Assembly (NCBI GenBank): GCA_017480395.1
Contig: JAFVAS010000104.1
Span: 1-9,946 of the forward strand
Direction: 5' to 3'
Length of the DNA: 9,946 nucleotides
From: Oscillospiraceae bacterium
GTDB taxonomy: Bacteria; Bacillota; Clostridia; Oscillospirales; Oscillospiraceae
Numbering within the stretch: position 1 is the first letter of the stretch; each line of letters opens with the position of its first letter. The notes under the pieces were generated by a model that was given only the letters and a program-made list of their open reading frames with translations, did not search any database and had not been told where the DNA came from. Positions 1-5,683 of this stretch are shown piece by piece. Made by a program: the position numbers and the translations under genes.

Positions 1-483
1 ACGGCCTACAACGCGGTGGCGGAGGAGGCAGTGCTGGAGGGCACCACCCGCACCATCACACCCGAGACCCGGAAGCAGCTGGCGGAGCAGCTCACCGAGA
101 CCGCCCAGTCCATCGCCGCCCTCTACGGCGGAAGCGCCGAGGTGGAGTGGCAGCACATCAGCTCCGCCCTCTATAACGACGCCCAGGTCTGCGCCGAGGT
201 GCGCACGCTGGGGGCGGCGGCGCTGCCCCATATCCATTTCGTCGATGACCGGCCCTTCTCCCTGGCCGGGGACAACTTTGCCGAGTTCAACCTGGAGAAG
301 CCGGGGGCCTATCTATTTCTCGGCACCTGGGACCCGGATCGCCCGGAGACCCACAATTCCATCCACAATAACCGCTTTAACCTGGACGAATCCGTCCTCT
401 CCTCTGGCGCCGCGATTTACGCCGCCTATGCCCATTGGTGGCTGACGGAGGGGAGGGAAAAAGCCTTGGGGGAGAACGACTGA
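1..483 (+). CDS. M20-family amidohydrolase/peptidase, C-terminal part (5' end outside window)
   Basis: The frame is open from the first base and ends with TGA at 481-483, so about 160 C-terminal residues are visible and the true start lies upstream. The GTG at 16 is in frame but is probably internal. The end carries the tail typical of M20D amidohydrolases (metal-dependent enzymes that hydrolyse N-acyl amino acids or dipeptides): a PGAYLFLGT block, then a His-rich stretch (HNSIHNN), F-N-L-D-E, and a closing helix rich in Ala and Trp. By family knowledge, the FxxDE segment and the preceding His lie next to the metal site in the catalytic domain. The block that usually reads S-E-D-F before PGA reads G-D-N-F here. 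No signal peptide can be judged because the N-terminus is missing. The next gene begins 3 bases after the stop, so the two are probably cotranscribed. The substrate cannot be told from this fragment. Confidence 0.78.
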   Translation, partial: TAYNAVAEEAVLEGTTRTITPETRKQLAEQLTETAQSIAALYGGSAEVEWQHISSALYNDAQVCAEVRTLGAAALPHIHFVDDRPFSLAGDNFAEFNLEKPGAYLFLGTWDPDRPETHNSIHNNRFNLDESVLSSGAAIYAAYAHWWLTEGREKALGEND

Positions 484-485
484 CA

Positions 486-1103
486 ATGAAAACGCCTTTA
501 CGGTATCAGATGTCGGAATACGACTGCGGGCCCACCTCTATGCTCAACGCTGTCAGCTATCTCTTTGAGCGGGAGGCCGTCCCGCCGGAGCTGATCCGCA
601 ACATCATGCTCTTCACCCTCGACGTCTACAACGACGCCGGGGACTTTGGCCGCAGCGGCACCTCACCGGCGGCCATGGCCTTTCTGAGCAATTGGCTGAG
701 CTGCTTTGGCCGGGTGGGCAAGCTGCCGGTCTCCAGCCGGTATCTCTCCGGGGACAGCGTGTTCTTCGGCCCCACCAGCCTCATCAACGACGCGCTGAAG
801 CGGCGCGGCGCGGTGGTGCTCCGGCTGTTCCTGGAGGGGGCACACTATGTGGCCCTGACCGGCATCAGCGACGAGGGGGTGCAGGTCTTTGACCCCTATT
901 TCGGCTACCGCACGCCGGATCAGCGGGTGAAGTATGTGGGCGACCGCCCCTGGGCCTGCAACCGCGTCATCCCGCTGGAGGTCTTTGACAGCGAGGGCAC
1001 TGCGGACTACAACCTCGGCCCGATGGAGGGCCGGGAGGCGGTGCTGATCTTCAACAACAACACGATGCTGACCGAAGAGGACACCGTGGAGTACATCATT
1101 TGA
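486..1103 (+). CDS. C39-like cysteine peptidase family protein
   Basis: This is a 205-residue protein. The ATG at 486 is chosen because the conserved catalytic block begins straight after it, and a G-rich stretch in the end of the previous gene (about 467-475) can serve as ribosome binding site. The in-frame ATG at 435 would overlap the upstream gene by 49 bases. The papain-like triad is visible: Cys14 in the motif YDCGPTSMLNA, His120 in GAHYVAL, and Asp136 in FDPYFG. This is the layout of the C39-like peptidase fold, which also occurs as the leader-cleaving domain of bacteriocin exporters. Here there is no signal peptide, no membrane segment and no ABC module, so it is a stand-alone cytoplasmic protein. 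It is probably translationally coupled to the M20 peptidase gene, which hints at a shared role in peptide turnover, but the substrate is unknown. Family assignment is good and function is open. Confidence 0.75.
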   Translation: MKTPLRYQMSEYDCGPTSMLNAVSYLFEREAVPPELIRNIMLFTLDVYNDAGDFGRSGTSPAAMAFLSNWLSCFGRVGKLPVSSRYLSGDSVFFGPTSLINDALKRRGAVVLRLFLEGAHYVALTGISDEGVQVFDPYFGYRTPDQRVKYVGDRPWACNRVIPLEVFDSEGTADYNLGPMEGREAVLIFNNNTMLTEEDTVEYII

Positions 1104-1117
1104 TTTTTATTTAAAAT

Positions 1118-1122
1118 GGAGG
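1118..1122 (+). promoter_or_regulatory. Ribosome binding site that fixes the start of the HD-domain gene
   Basis: GGAGG lies 8 bases before the ATG at 1131. The alternative in-frame ATG at 1116 overlaps this site and has only AT-rich sequence in front of it, so the ATG at 1131 is the better start. Confidence 0.7.
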
Positions 1123-1130
1123 CGATCCCA

Positions 1131-1688
1131 ATGATCCCCACACCGGAGCAGGCCTACGCCCTGCTGCAGGAGTATAACGAGGGGGAGTTCCACCTCAAGC
1201 ACGGGCGCATTGTAGGCGACGTGATGCGCTGGTACGCCAACGAGCTGGGCTACGGCGAGGAGGCGGACTTCTGGCAGACCGTGGGCATTCTGCACGATCT
1301 GGACTTTGAGCGCTGGCCGGAGGAGCACTGCACCCGGAGCCAGATCATCATGCGGGAGCGGGACATCGATGAGTCGGTGATCCGCGCCACCGCCAGCCAC
1401 GGCTACGCCCTGACCGTGGACATCAGGCCGGAGCACGAGATGGAAAAGGTGCTCTACGCCACCGACGAGCTGACGGGCCTGATCGGTGCGGTGGCGCTGA
1501 TGCGCCCCTCCAAGAGCGTGTCCGACATGGAGGTCAAGTCGGTCAAAAAGAAGTATAAGGACAAGAAGTTTGCCGCCGGCTGCTCCCGCGAGGTCATCGA
1601 GCGGGGTGCGGAGATGCTGGGCTGGGATCTGAACACCCTGATCCAGCGCACCATCCTGGCCATGCGGGCGAGCGAAAACGTCGATTGA
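1131..1688 (+). CDS. HD-domain protein (putative metal-dependent phosphohydrolase)
   Basis: This is a 185-residue cytoplasmic protein with no signal peptide or membrane segment. The HD-domain metal ligands are recognisable in order: His24 (KHGRIVG), the His55-Asp56 doublet (GILHDLDFERW), an additional His90 (SHGY), and Asp112 (YATDELTGL). HD proteins of this size are usually phosphohydrolases acting on nucleotides or small phosphoesters, and this subtype, with the motif HDLDFE, is common in Clostridia and uncharacterised. The C-terminal third is rich in Lys, including a KKKYKDKKF stretch. The start is set by GGAGG at 1118-1122. It follows the C39-like gene by 27 bases and is closed by a strong terminator, so it is the last gene of the upstream unit. 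The substrate is not predictable. Confidence 0.75.
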   Translation: MIPTPEQAYALLQEYNEGEFHLKHGRIVGDVMRWYANELGYGEEADFWQTVGILHDLDFERWPEEHCTRSQIIMRERDIDESVIRATASHGYALTVDIRPEHEMEKVLYATDELTGLIGAVALMRPSKSVSDMEVKSVKKKYKDKKFAAGCSREVIERGAEMLGWDLNTLIQRTILAMRASENVD

Positions 1689-1692
1689 TCCC

Positions 1693-1727
1693 ATTGCCCC
1701 GGAAGGAGATTCCGGGGCAATTTATCT
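1693..1727 (+). terminator. Rho-independent terminator closing the upstream unit
   Basis: A perfect 12-bp stem (ATTGCCCCGGAA at 1693-1704, its complement at 1710-1721) encloses the 5-base loop GGAGA and is followed by T-rich sequence (TTATCTTCTGTT). It starts 5 bases after the HD gene's stop, so it separates that unit from the iron operon. Confidence 0.88.
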
Positions 1728-1801
1728 TCTGTTGGAATCGGATAGGTTTTCTTCGCCCGCTCCGCCTTTTTTCGTGTAAAATATTGAAATTCAGTTTGCA
1801 C

Positions 1802-1830
1802 TTGACATCCTCTGATTTCTGCGCTACAAT
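1802..1830 (+). promoter_or_regulatory. Near-consensus sigma-A promoter of the iron operon
   Basis: TTGACA at 1802-1807 and TACAAT at 1825-1830 are separated by exactly 17 bases, in an AT-rich patch between GC-rich genes. Transcription would begin near 1836-1838, giving a leader of about 100 bases before the ATG at 1937. The -35 box is perfect and the -10 box has five of six consensus bases. A promoter this strong would be expected to need a repressor, and operator-like sequences lie just downstream. Confidence 0.85.
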
Positions 1831-1840
1831 CACTACTGGA

Positions 1841-1854
1841 TTAGTTGCATCTAA
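1841..1854 (+). promoter_or_regulatory. Imperfect palindrome at the predicted transcription start (candidate operator)
   Basis: TTAGTTGCATCTAA has two-fold symmetry at 12 of 14 positions (TTAG, one base, TGCA, one base, CTAA). It begins about 4 bases after the expected start of transcription, where a bound repressor would block initiation. TTAG/CTAA half-sites recall operators of DtxR-type metal repressors, but the spacing does not match the classical DtxR/IdeR box. Iron control is therefore an inference from the genes downstream. Confidence 0.45.
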
Positions 1855-1861
1855 CTTTCGG

Positions 1862-1901
1862 TAGCGCTGTATAACGAAAGATAGCGTTATATAACAAAAG
1901 C
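1862..1901 (+). repeat. Two tandem 20-base repeats in the operon leader
   Basis: Unit 1 (1862-1881) is TAGCGCTGTATAACGAAAGA and unit 2 (1882-1901) is TAGCGTTATATAACAAAAGC. They match at 16 of 20 positions and are directly adjacent, so they sit two helical turns apart on the same DNA face. Unit 2 contains the perfect palindrome GTTATATAAC (1886-1895). Unit 1 is part of a larger inverted repeat in which CTAACTTTCG (1851-1860) pairs at 9 of 10 positions with CGAAAGATAG (1875-1884). The arrangement fits cooperative binding of a regulator or a leader RNA structure. The sequence alone does not tell which. Confidence 0.6.
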
Positions 1902-1936
1902 TGGTGCAGGTTAACAACGGGAGGCAGGTGCGCGCG

Positions 1937-2836
1937 ATGCGCCGATGGTTTTCTGGGTTCAGGAGAGCCGCGGCGGCAGCTGCGGCGGCGCTGATCCTCC
2001 TGTCCGCCCTCGCGGGCTGCGGTACCCCCCGGCGGGATCTCCCGCTGAGTCAGCGTATCACCAACATGGAGGAGATCATCGCCTCCGTCCGGCAGGGGCT
2101 GCGGGGCCATGCCCGCTCCATCACCATCACCTTTGACTACGGCAGCGACATCTTTGAGGAGCTCAACGGCGTCATCGGTGCCTGGATGGAGGAGGCGCTG
2201 GCCGAGACGGATGCCCCCGACGAGGGGGACTACCTCCGCTATCAGTCCGGCGGCTATACATACAACAGCAGCTATACCATAGAGGATGGCCGCTGGCGCT
2301 ATACCGTCCGGCTCACCCCCGACTACTACACCTACCTCTCCCAGGAGGAGCAGGTGACCCAGGCGGTGGAGGAGATTCTGGACGACCTGGCGTTCCGGCG
2401 GAGCACCTCTGACTATGAGAAGATCCGCGCGATCTACGATTACCTCTGCGCGAATGTGGCATACGACAAGGTGCACCAGAAGAATCCCTACTCCCACCTG
2501 AAGTCCACGGCCTACGCCGCGCTGATCCAGCATACGGCGACCTGTCAGGGCTACTGCACGGCGCTGTACCGCCTCCTGCGGGAGAGCGGCATCGAGTGCC
2601 GCATCGTGACAGGGACGGCCTCCGGCGAGGAGGGCGTGGAAAAGCACGCCTGGGTGATCGCTGCCCTGGACGGGCAGTACTACAACCTCGACCCCACCTG
2701 GGACGCGGGGAGTGAGGAATACCGCTTCTTCCTGCTGGGGGAGCGCGCGTTTGCCGACCATCTCCGCGGGGAGGAGTTCGAGACGGAGGCGTTCCGAACC
2801 CGTTATCCCATGGCGGAGACATCCTATATTCCTTGA
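1937..2836 (+). CDS. Transglutaminase-like lipoprotein
   Basis: This is a 299-residue protein. The ATG at 1937 gives a clean lipoprotein signal: Arg-rich N-terminus, eight Ala in a row, hydrophobic core and the lipobox LAGC with Cys28 as lipid attachment site. GGGAGG at 1919-1924 lies 12 bases upstream, a little far. In-frame GTG codons at 1904 and 1928 are less likely. Residues about 30-150 are an unrecognised N-terminal region. Residues about 155-260 form a transglutaminase/protease-like core with the triad Cys203 (TCQGYC), His237 (KHAWV) and Asp252 (NLDPTWD), all intact. Bacterial members of this superfamily act as surface peptidases or cross-linkers, and the substrate here is unknown. It is the first gene after the promoter and lies only 19 bases before the iron permease gene, so the two are almost certainly cotranscribed. 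That context suggests a link to the iron system, but a fortuitous neighbour cannot be excluded. Confidence 0.85.
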   Translation: MRRWFSGFRRAAAAAAAALILLSALAGCGTPRRDLPLSQRITNMEEIIASVRQGLRGHARSITITFDYGSDIFEELNGVIGAWMEEALAETDAPDEGDYLRYQSGGYTYNSSYTIEDGRWRYTVRLTPDYYTYLSQEEQVTQAVEEILDDLAFRRSTSDYEKIRAIYDYLCANVAYDKVHQKNPYSHLKSTAYAALIQHTATCQGYCTALYRLLRESGIECRIVTGTASGEEGVEKHAWVIAALDGQYYNLDPTWDAGSEEYRFFLLGERAFADHLRGEEFETEAFRTRYPMAETSYIP

Positions 2837-2855
2837 AAGAAGGACCTGGAACACA

Positions 2856-4709
2856 ATGAGAAGTTTGAGAAGATTCGGGTGCGCGCTGCTCTCTGTGCTG
2901 ATCGTGCTCTCCCTGGCCATTCCGTTCGCGCTGGCCGCGGACGAGGTCTATCTGACCTGGGACGAGTATGTGGAGGCCAACAACGTCACCTCCTGGAACT
3001 ACAACGACCAGGCGGTGGTGATCGCCGAGGTCGCCAACCACGCCGTCGAGCTCTACGAGGCGGGGGAGCGGGAAGAGGCCTACGAGTACGCCAAGGCCAC
3101 CTACTGGGGCTATTATGAGGTCTCCGGCTTTGAGCGCAACACGATGAACTATATCTCCGGCTCCCGGGTCAGCGAGGTGGAGCTCGCCTTCACCACCCTG
3201 CGCAAGTCCATCAAGAAGGATCAGGGGGCCGAGGCCGCCCGGGCCGCCGCCGACGCGCTGATCGACCTGCTGGTCACCGACGGCGCGATTCTGAGCCCGG
3301 AGGGCGCGATCTTTACCAACGTGGCGGAAAGCCAGGACGAGGCGGAAGCGGACGCCGGTGCCGCCGCCGACTTCGAGCTGGGCTATTTCCTCACCTGGGA
3401 CGAGTACAAGGAGGCCTACGGGATCACCTCCTGGAACTATAACGATCAGGCCATCGCCATCGCCGGCGTCGCCTACCACGCCATTGACCTGTACGAGGCG
3501 GGCGAGCTGGAGGAGGCCTATGAGTACGCCAAGGCCACCTATTGGGGCTATTACGAGGTCTCCGGCTTTGAGCGCAACACGATGAACTACATCTCCGGTT
3601 CCCGGGTCAGCGAGGTGGAGCTCGCCTTCACCACCCTGCGCAAGTCCATCAAGAAGGATCTCGGCGTGGACGCGGCGCGGCAGGCCGCGGACGACCTGGT
3701 GGAGCTGCTGGTCACCGACGGCGCGATTCTGAGCCCGGAGGGTGCCCTCAACGTCACCAAGTCCGCCGACACAGAGACGGGGACGGAGGCGGCAGCGGAG
3801 GAGACCACCACCGAGGTCAAGACCGGAACCTCCATCGGCAGCTCCGTGGCCGTGTTCCTGGGCAGCTTTGCCATCATCCTGCGGGAGGGCCTGGAGGCCA
3901 TCCTGATCGTCGGCGCGATCATCGCCTATCTGATCAAGTCCGGCAATAAGAAGGGCGTTCTGCCCGTCTACATCGGCTCCGCCCTGGGCGTGGTGTTCAG
4001 CTTCATCATGGCCGGCATTCTGAACTGGCTGCTGGCCCGCAGCGCCGAGTACCACATGAGCCAGGAGGTCATCGAGGGCATCGCCGCCCTGACGGCTGTG
4101 GTCGTTCTGTTCTGGGTTTCCAACTGGATGGTCTCCAAGTCCGAGTCCGCCGCCTGGACCCAGTATATCGAGGGGCAGGTCGCCTCTTCCTCCTCCCGGG
4201 GCAGCGCCTTTGCCCTTGCCTTCACCGCCTGGCTGGCCGTGTTCCGCGAGGGCGCTGAGGTCATCCTGTTCTACCAGCCCATGCTGGCGGAGGATCGGCC
4301 CGACATGGTGTGGCTGGGCTTCGGCGTCGGCGTCGCGGCTCTGGTGGTCGTGTTCCTGCTGATCCGTTTCCTGTCTGTCAAGCTCCCCCTCAAGCCCTTC
4401 TTCATGGGCACCAGCATCCTGATGGCCATCATGTCCATCTCCTTCCTGGGCGCCGGCATCAAGGAGCTGATCGAGGGCGCGGTCTTTGAGGAGATCGAGT
4501 TCATCGACCTCAGCTGGGTTTCCAACAGCCCCAAGTGGCTGAGCTGGATCCCCTACAACGACACGCTGGACGTGCTGGGTATCTATCCCCTGGTGGGCAC
4601 CATCGTGCCCCAGCTGATCCTGCTGGCCATCACGGTCATCACCTTTGTGATGCACCTGCGCCGCAACAAGAAGATCCGCCTGGAGGCGGAGCAGAAGGCC
4701 GCCGAATAA
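2856..4709 (+). CDS. FTR1-family iron permease with duplicated extracytoplasmic domain
   Basis: This is a 617-residue membrane protein. The ATG at 2856 opens a signal peptide ending near ALAADE (about residue 27), and AAGGA lies about 11 bases upstream. Two tandem copies of an approximately 120-residue domain follow (residues about 32-151 and 178-297), each beginning with a TWDEY motif, then an acidic/Ala-Thr-rich linker. The permease domain (about 330-605) has seven predicted membrane helices. It carries the two REGxE iron-binding motifs that define the FTR1 family, REGLE at 343-347 and REGAE at 464-468, and ends in a basic cytoplasmic tail. FTR1 proteins move iron across the membrane, and in bacteria they work with periplasmic partners such as EfeO or P19. 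Here the P19-type partner is the next gene. It corresponds to FetM of uropathogenic E. coli in context, though the double N-terminal domain makes it longer. Confidence 0.92.
   Translation: MRSLRRFGCALLSVLIVLSLAIPFALAADEVYLTWDEYVEANNVTSWNYNDQAVVIAEVANHAVELYEAGEREEAYEYAKATYWGYYEVSGFERNTMNYISGSRVSEVELAFTTLRKSIKKDQGAEAARAAADALIDLLVTDGAILSPEGAIFTNVAESQDEAEADAGAAADFELGYFLTWDEYKEAYGITSWNYNDQAIAIAGVAYHAIDLYEAGELEEAYEYAKATYWGYYEVSGFERNTMNYISGSRVSEVELAFTTLRKSIKKDLGVDAARQAADDLVELLVTDGAILSPEGALNVTKSADTETGTEAAAEETTTEVKTGTSIGSSVAVFLGSFAIILREGLEAILIVGAIIAYLIKSGNKKGVLPVYIGSALGVVFSFIMAGILNWLLARSAEYHMSQEVIEGIAALTAVVVLFWVSNWMVSKSESAAWTQYIEGQVASSSSRGSAFALAFTAWLAVFREGAEVILFYQPMLAEDRPDMVWLGFGVGVAALVVVFLLIRFLSVKLPLKPFFMGTSILMAIMSISFLGAGIKELIEGAVFEEIEFIDLSWVSNSPKWLSWIPYNDTLDVLGIYPLVGTIVPQLILLAITVITFVMHLRRNKKIRLEAEQKAAE
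2949..3308 (+). repeat. FTR1 extracytoplasmic domain, copy 1
   Basis: This first of two in-frame copies covers residues about 32-151. It aligns without gaps to 3387-3746 at an offset of 438 bases. The segment 3084-3221 matches 3522-3659 at 134 of 138 bases, with all four differences synonymous, while the start and end of the unit have diverged. The protein core (WGYYEVSGFERNTMNYIS) resembles the helical region found before the permease domain of many bacterial FTR1 proteins. Confidence 0.85.
3387..3746 (+). repeat. FTR1 extracytoplasmic domain, copy 2
   Basis: This second copy covers residues about 178-297, next to the permease domain. It has an uninterrupted 60-base exact match with copy 1 (3600-3659 against 3162-3221) and another exact block around the VTDGAILSPEG segment near its end. 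Between the copies lies an acidic linker of about 26 residues (ESQDEAEADAG). Confidence 0.85.
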
Positions 4710-4794
4710 GGCCGACAGATTCTCTCTGGAATTTACCTCTCACGCCCTGAAGCATGCCGGGGCGGAGCAGGGGATTCACAATAAAATAATCCAT

Positions 4795-4802
4795 AAGGAG
4801 GA
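4795..4802 (+). promoter_or_regulatory. Very strong ribosome binding site of the P19 gene
   Basis: AAGGAGGA sits 6 bases before the ATG at 4809, in an A/T-rich stretch (4773-4808) that should be little structured. It is the best match to the anti-Shine-Dalgarno sequence in the window, consistent with high expression of the metal-binding lipoprotein. Confidence 0.75.
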
Positions 4803-4808
4803 AAAGCA

Positions 4809-5492
4809 ATGAAGAAGATTCTTGCACTGATCATGGCCCTGACCATGGTCGCCGCGCTGGCCGCCTGCGGCAGCAGCGCTGCCCCTGCCGCGTCCGCCGC
4901 TCCCGCTCCCGCTGAGAGCGCCGCTCCCGCTGAGTCCGCCGCTCCTGCCGAGCCCGCCGCTCCCGTTGAGGAGACCCAGGGCGAGGTCGCCAATGAGCCC
5001 GCCGACACCGATGAGCCCGAGGGTGGCTTCGCTGAGATTCCCATCTGGGAGGATGAGGAGCTCGAGTTCATGAACATCAACGGCGTGTTCTTCCAGCCCG
5101 TGCCCATGTCCGACGGCAACAGCTATGAGGACTACAACATGCACTTCGAGGCTGACATCTCCGCCCTGCCCAACGATCTGGGCTACGGCGTGGGTGACTG
5201 GATCCCCTACCTGACCGTGGACTATGAGATCACCGCCTCTGACGGCTCCGTCGCTGCTTCCGGCACCTTCATGCCCATGAGCGCGGATGACGGCCCCCAC
5301 TATGGCGCCAACATCAAGCTGGAGAACGCTGACACCTATTCCGTCACCCTGAAGATCTACAGCCCCGCTGACAACAACTATCTGGTCCATCTGGACGACG
5401 AGACCGGCCCGGGCGGCAACTTCGACAACTATGAGTGGCCCCTGGTCCTCGACCTGCCCGACGTGTGGGATTACACTCCCCAGGAGTGGTAA
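4809..5492 (+). CDS. P19/FetP-family iron-transport lipoprotein
   Basis: This is a 227-residue protein with a lipoprotein signal (MKKILALIMAL, lipobox LAAC, Cys20). Residues 22-55 form an Ala/Pro/Glu/Ser-rich tether, 56-90 an acidic segment, and about 93-227 the iron-transport immunoglobulin-like domain. Family metal-site residues are visible: His112 and Glu114 (NMHFEADI), Met155 and Met157 (FMPMSADDGPHYG), His164, and His194 (YLVHLDD). P19 (Campylobacter), FetP (E. coli) and Tp34 (Treponema) are periplasmic proteins with copper and iron sites that support iron uptake with FTR1. This copy is tethered to the membrane, as expected for a cell without an outer membrane. It lies 99 bases after FTR1. 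Its codons favour GCT and CCC more than its neighbours, in keeping with high expression. Domain assignment is strong, while exact metal use is inferred. Confidence 0.92.
   Translation: MKKILALIMALTMVAALAACGSSAAPAASAAPAPAESAAPAESAAPAEPAAPVEETQGEVANEPADTDEPEGGFAEIPIWEDEELEFMNINGVFFQPVPMSDGNSYEDYNMHFEADISALPNDLGYGVGDWIPYLTVDYEITASDGSVAASGTFMPMSADDGPHYGANIKLENADTYSVTLKIYSPADNNYLVHLDDETGPGGNFDNYEWPLVLDLPDVWDYTPQEW
4893..4970 (+). repeat. Low-complexity Ala/Pro linker repeat in the P19 lipoprotein
   Basis: The coding sequence repeats an 18-base unit encoding SAAPAE-like hexapeptides (residues 37-42, 43-48, 49-54, preceded by a variant at 29-36). It forms a flexible spacer between lipid anchor and metal-binding domain. 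Such repeats can change copy number by slippage. Confidence 0.7.
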
Positions 5493-5528
5493 TCTGACGG
5501 TGGTAGTTTAACCAACTGAACCGCTTTA

Positions 5529-5566
5529 CAACAGGTCAATACCGCATTTGCGGTATTGACTTGTTG
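5529..5566 (+). terminator. Strong intercistronic stem-loop (possible attenuator or partial terminator)
   Basis: CAACAGGTCAATACCGCA (5529-5546) pairs with 5549-5566 along about 17 bp, including one G-U pair, around a tight loop (ATTT). The base of the right arm reads TTGTTG, and a longer T-rich run (5581-5592) comes 15 bases later, so the U-tract is imperfect. It lies between the P19 and DUF2318 genes and could end part of the transcripts or protect the 3' end of the upstream message. Confidence 0.5.
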
Positions 5567-5683
5567 CGGCGTGTAGAGCATTCTTTTTCTTTGCAGATTT
5601 GTGGCCGAAACCGCAGGCCATCGGCACCGTTTGACACGGATGACCCGCTGTTTTGGACATAAATCTGGGATCGAGGTACTGTC

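Noticed and set aside
1841..1895. Classical Fur box in the leader of the iron operon
   Set aside because: No sequence resembling GATAATGATAATCATTATC is present. The palindromes there have different half-sites, so only a generic operator is claimed.
1904..1936. Upstream GTG starts (1904 and 1928) for the transglutaminase-like gene
   Set aside because: GTG 1904 has no ribosome binding site and would put extra polar residues before the lipoprotein signal. GTG 1928 is too close to GGGAGG. The ATG at 1937 gives a normal signal peptide.
2712..2855. In-frame upstream ATG (2712) for the FTR1 gene
   Set aside because: It would overlap the transglutaminase-like gene by over 120 bases and bury the clear signal peptide that begins at the ATG at 2856.
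2313..4655. Open frame of about 780 codons on the minus strand
   Set aside because: It is antisense to the transglutaminase-like and FTR1 genes, with low-complexity composition and internal repeats that merely mirror the FTR1 domain duplication.
4743..4772. Possible terminator hairpin between the FTR1 and P19 genes
   Set aside because: Only competing 5-bp stems (CGCCC/GGGCG or CCCTG/CAGGG) with large loops are available and no T-tract follows, so read-through into the P19 gene is expected.
5631..5663. Possible second promoter (TTGACA at 5631-5636) before the DUF2318 gene
   Set aside because: The -35 box is perfect, but the best -10-like sequence (CATAAA at 5658-5663) is 21 bases away and nothing suitable lies at 16-18 bases. 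An internal promoter remains possible but is not supported.
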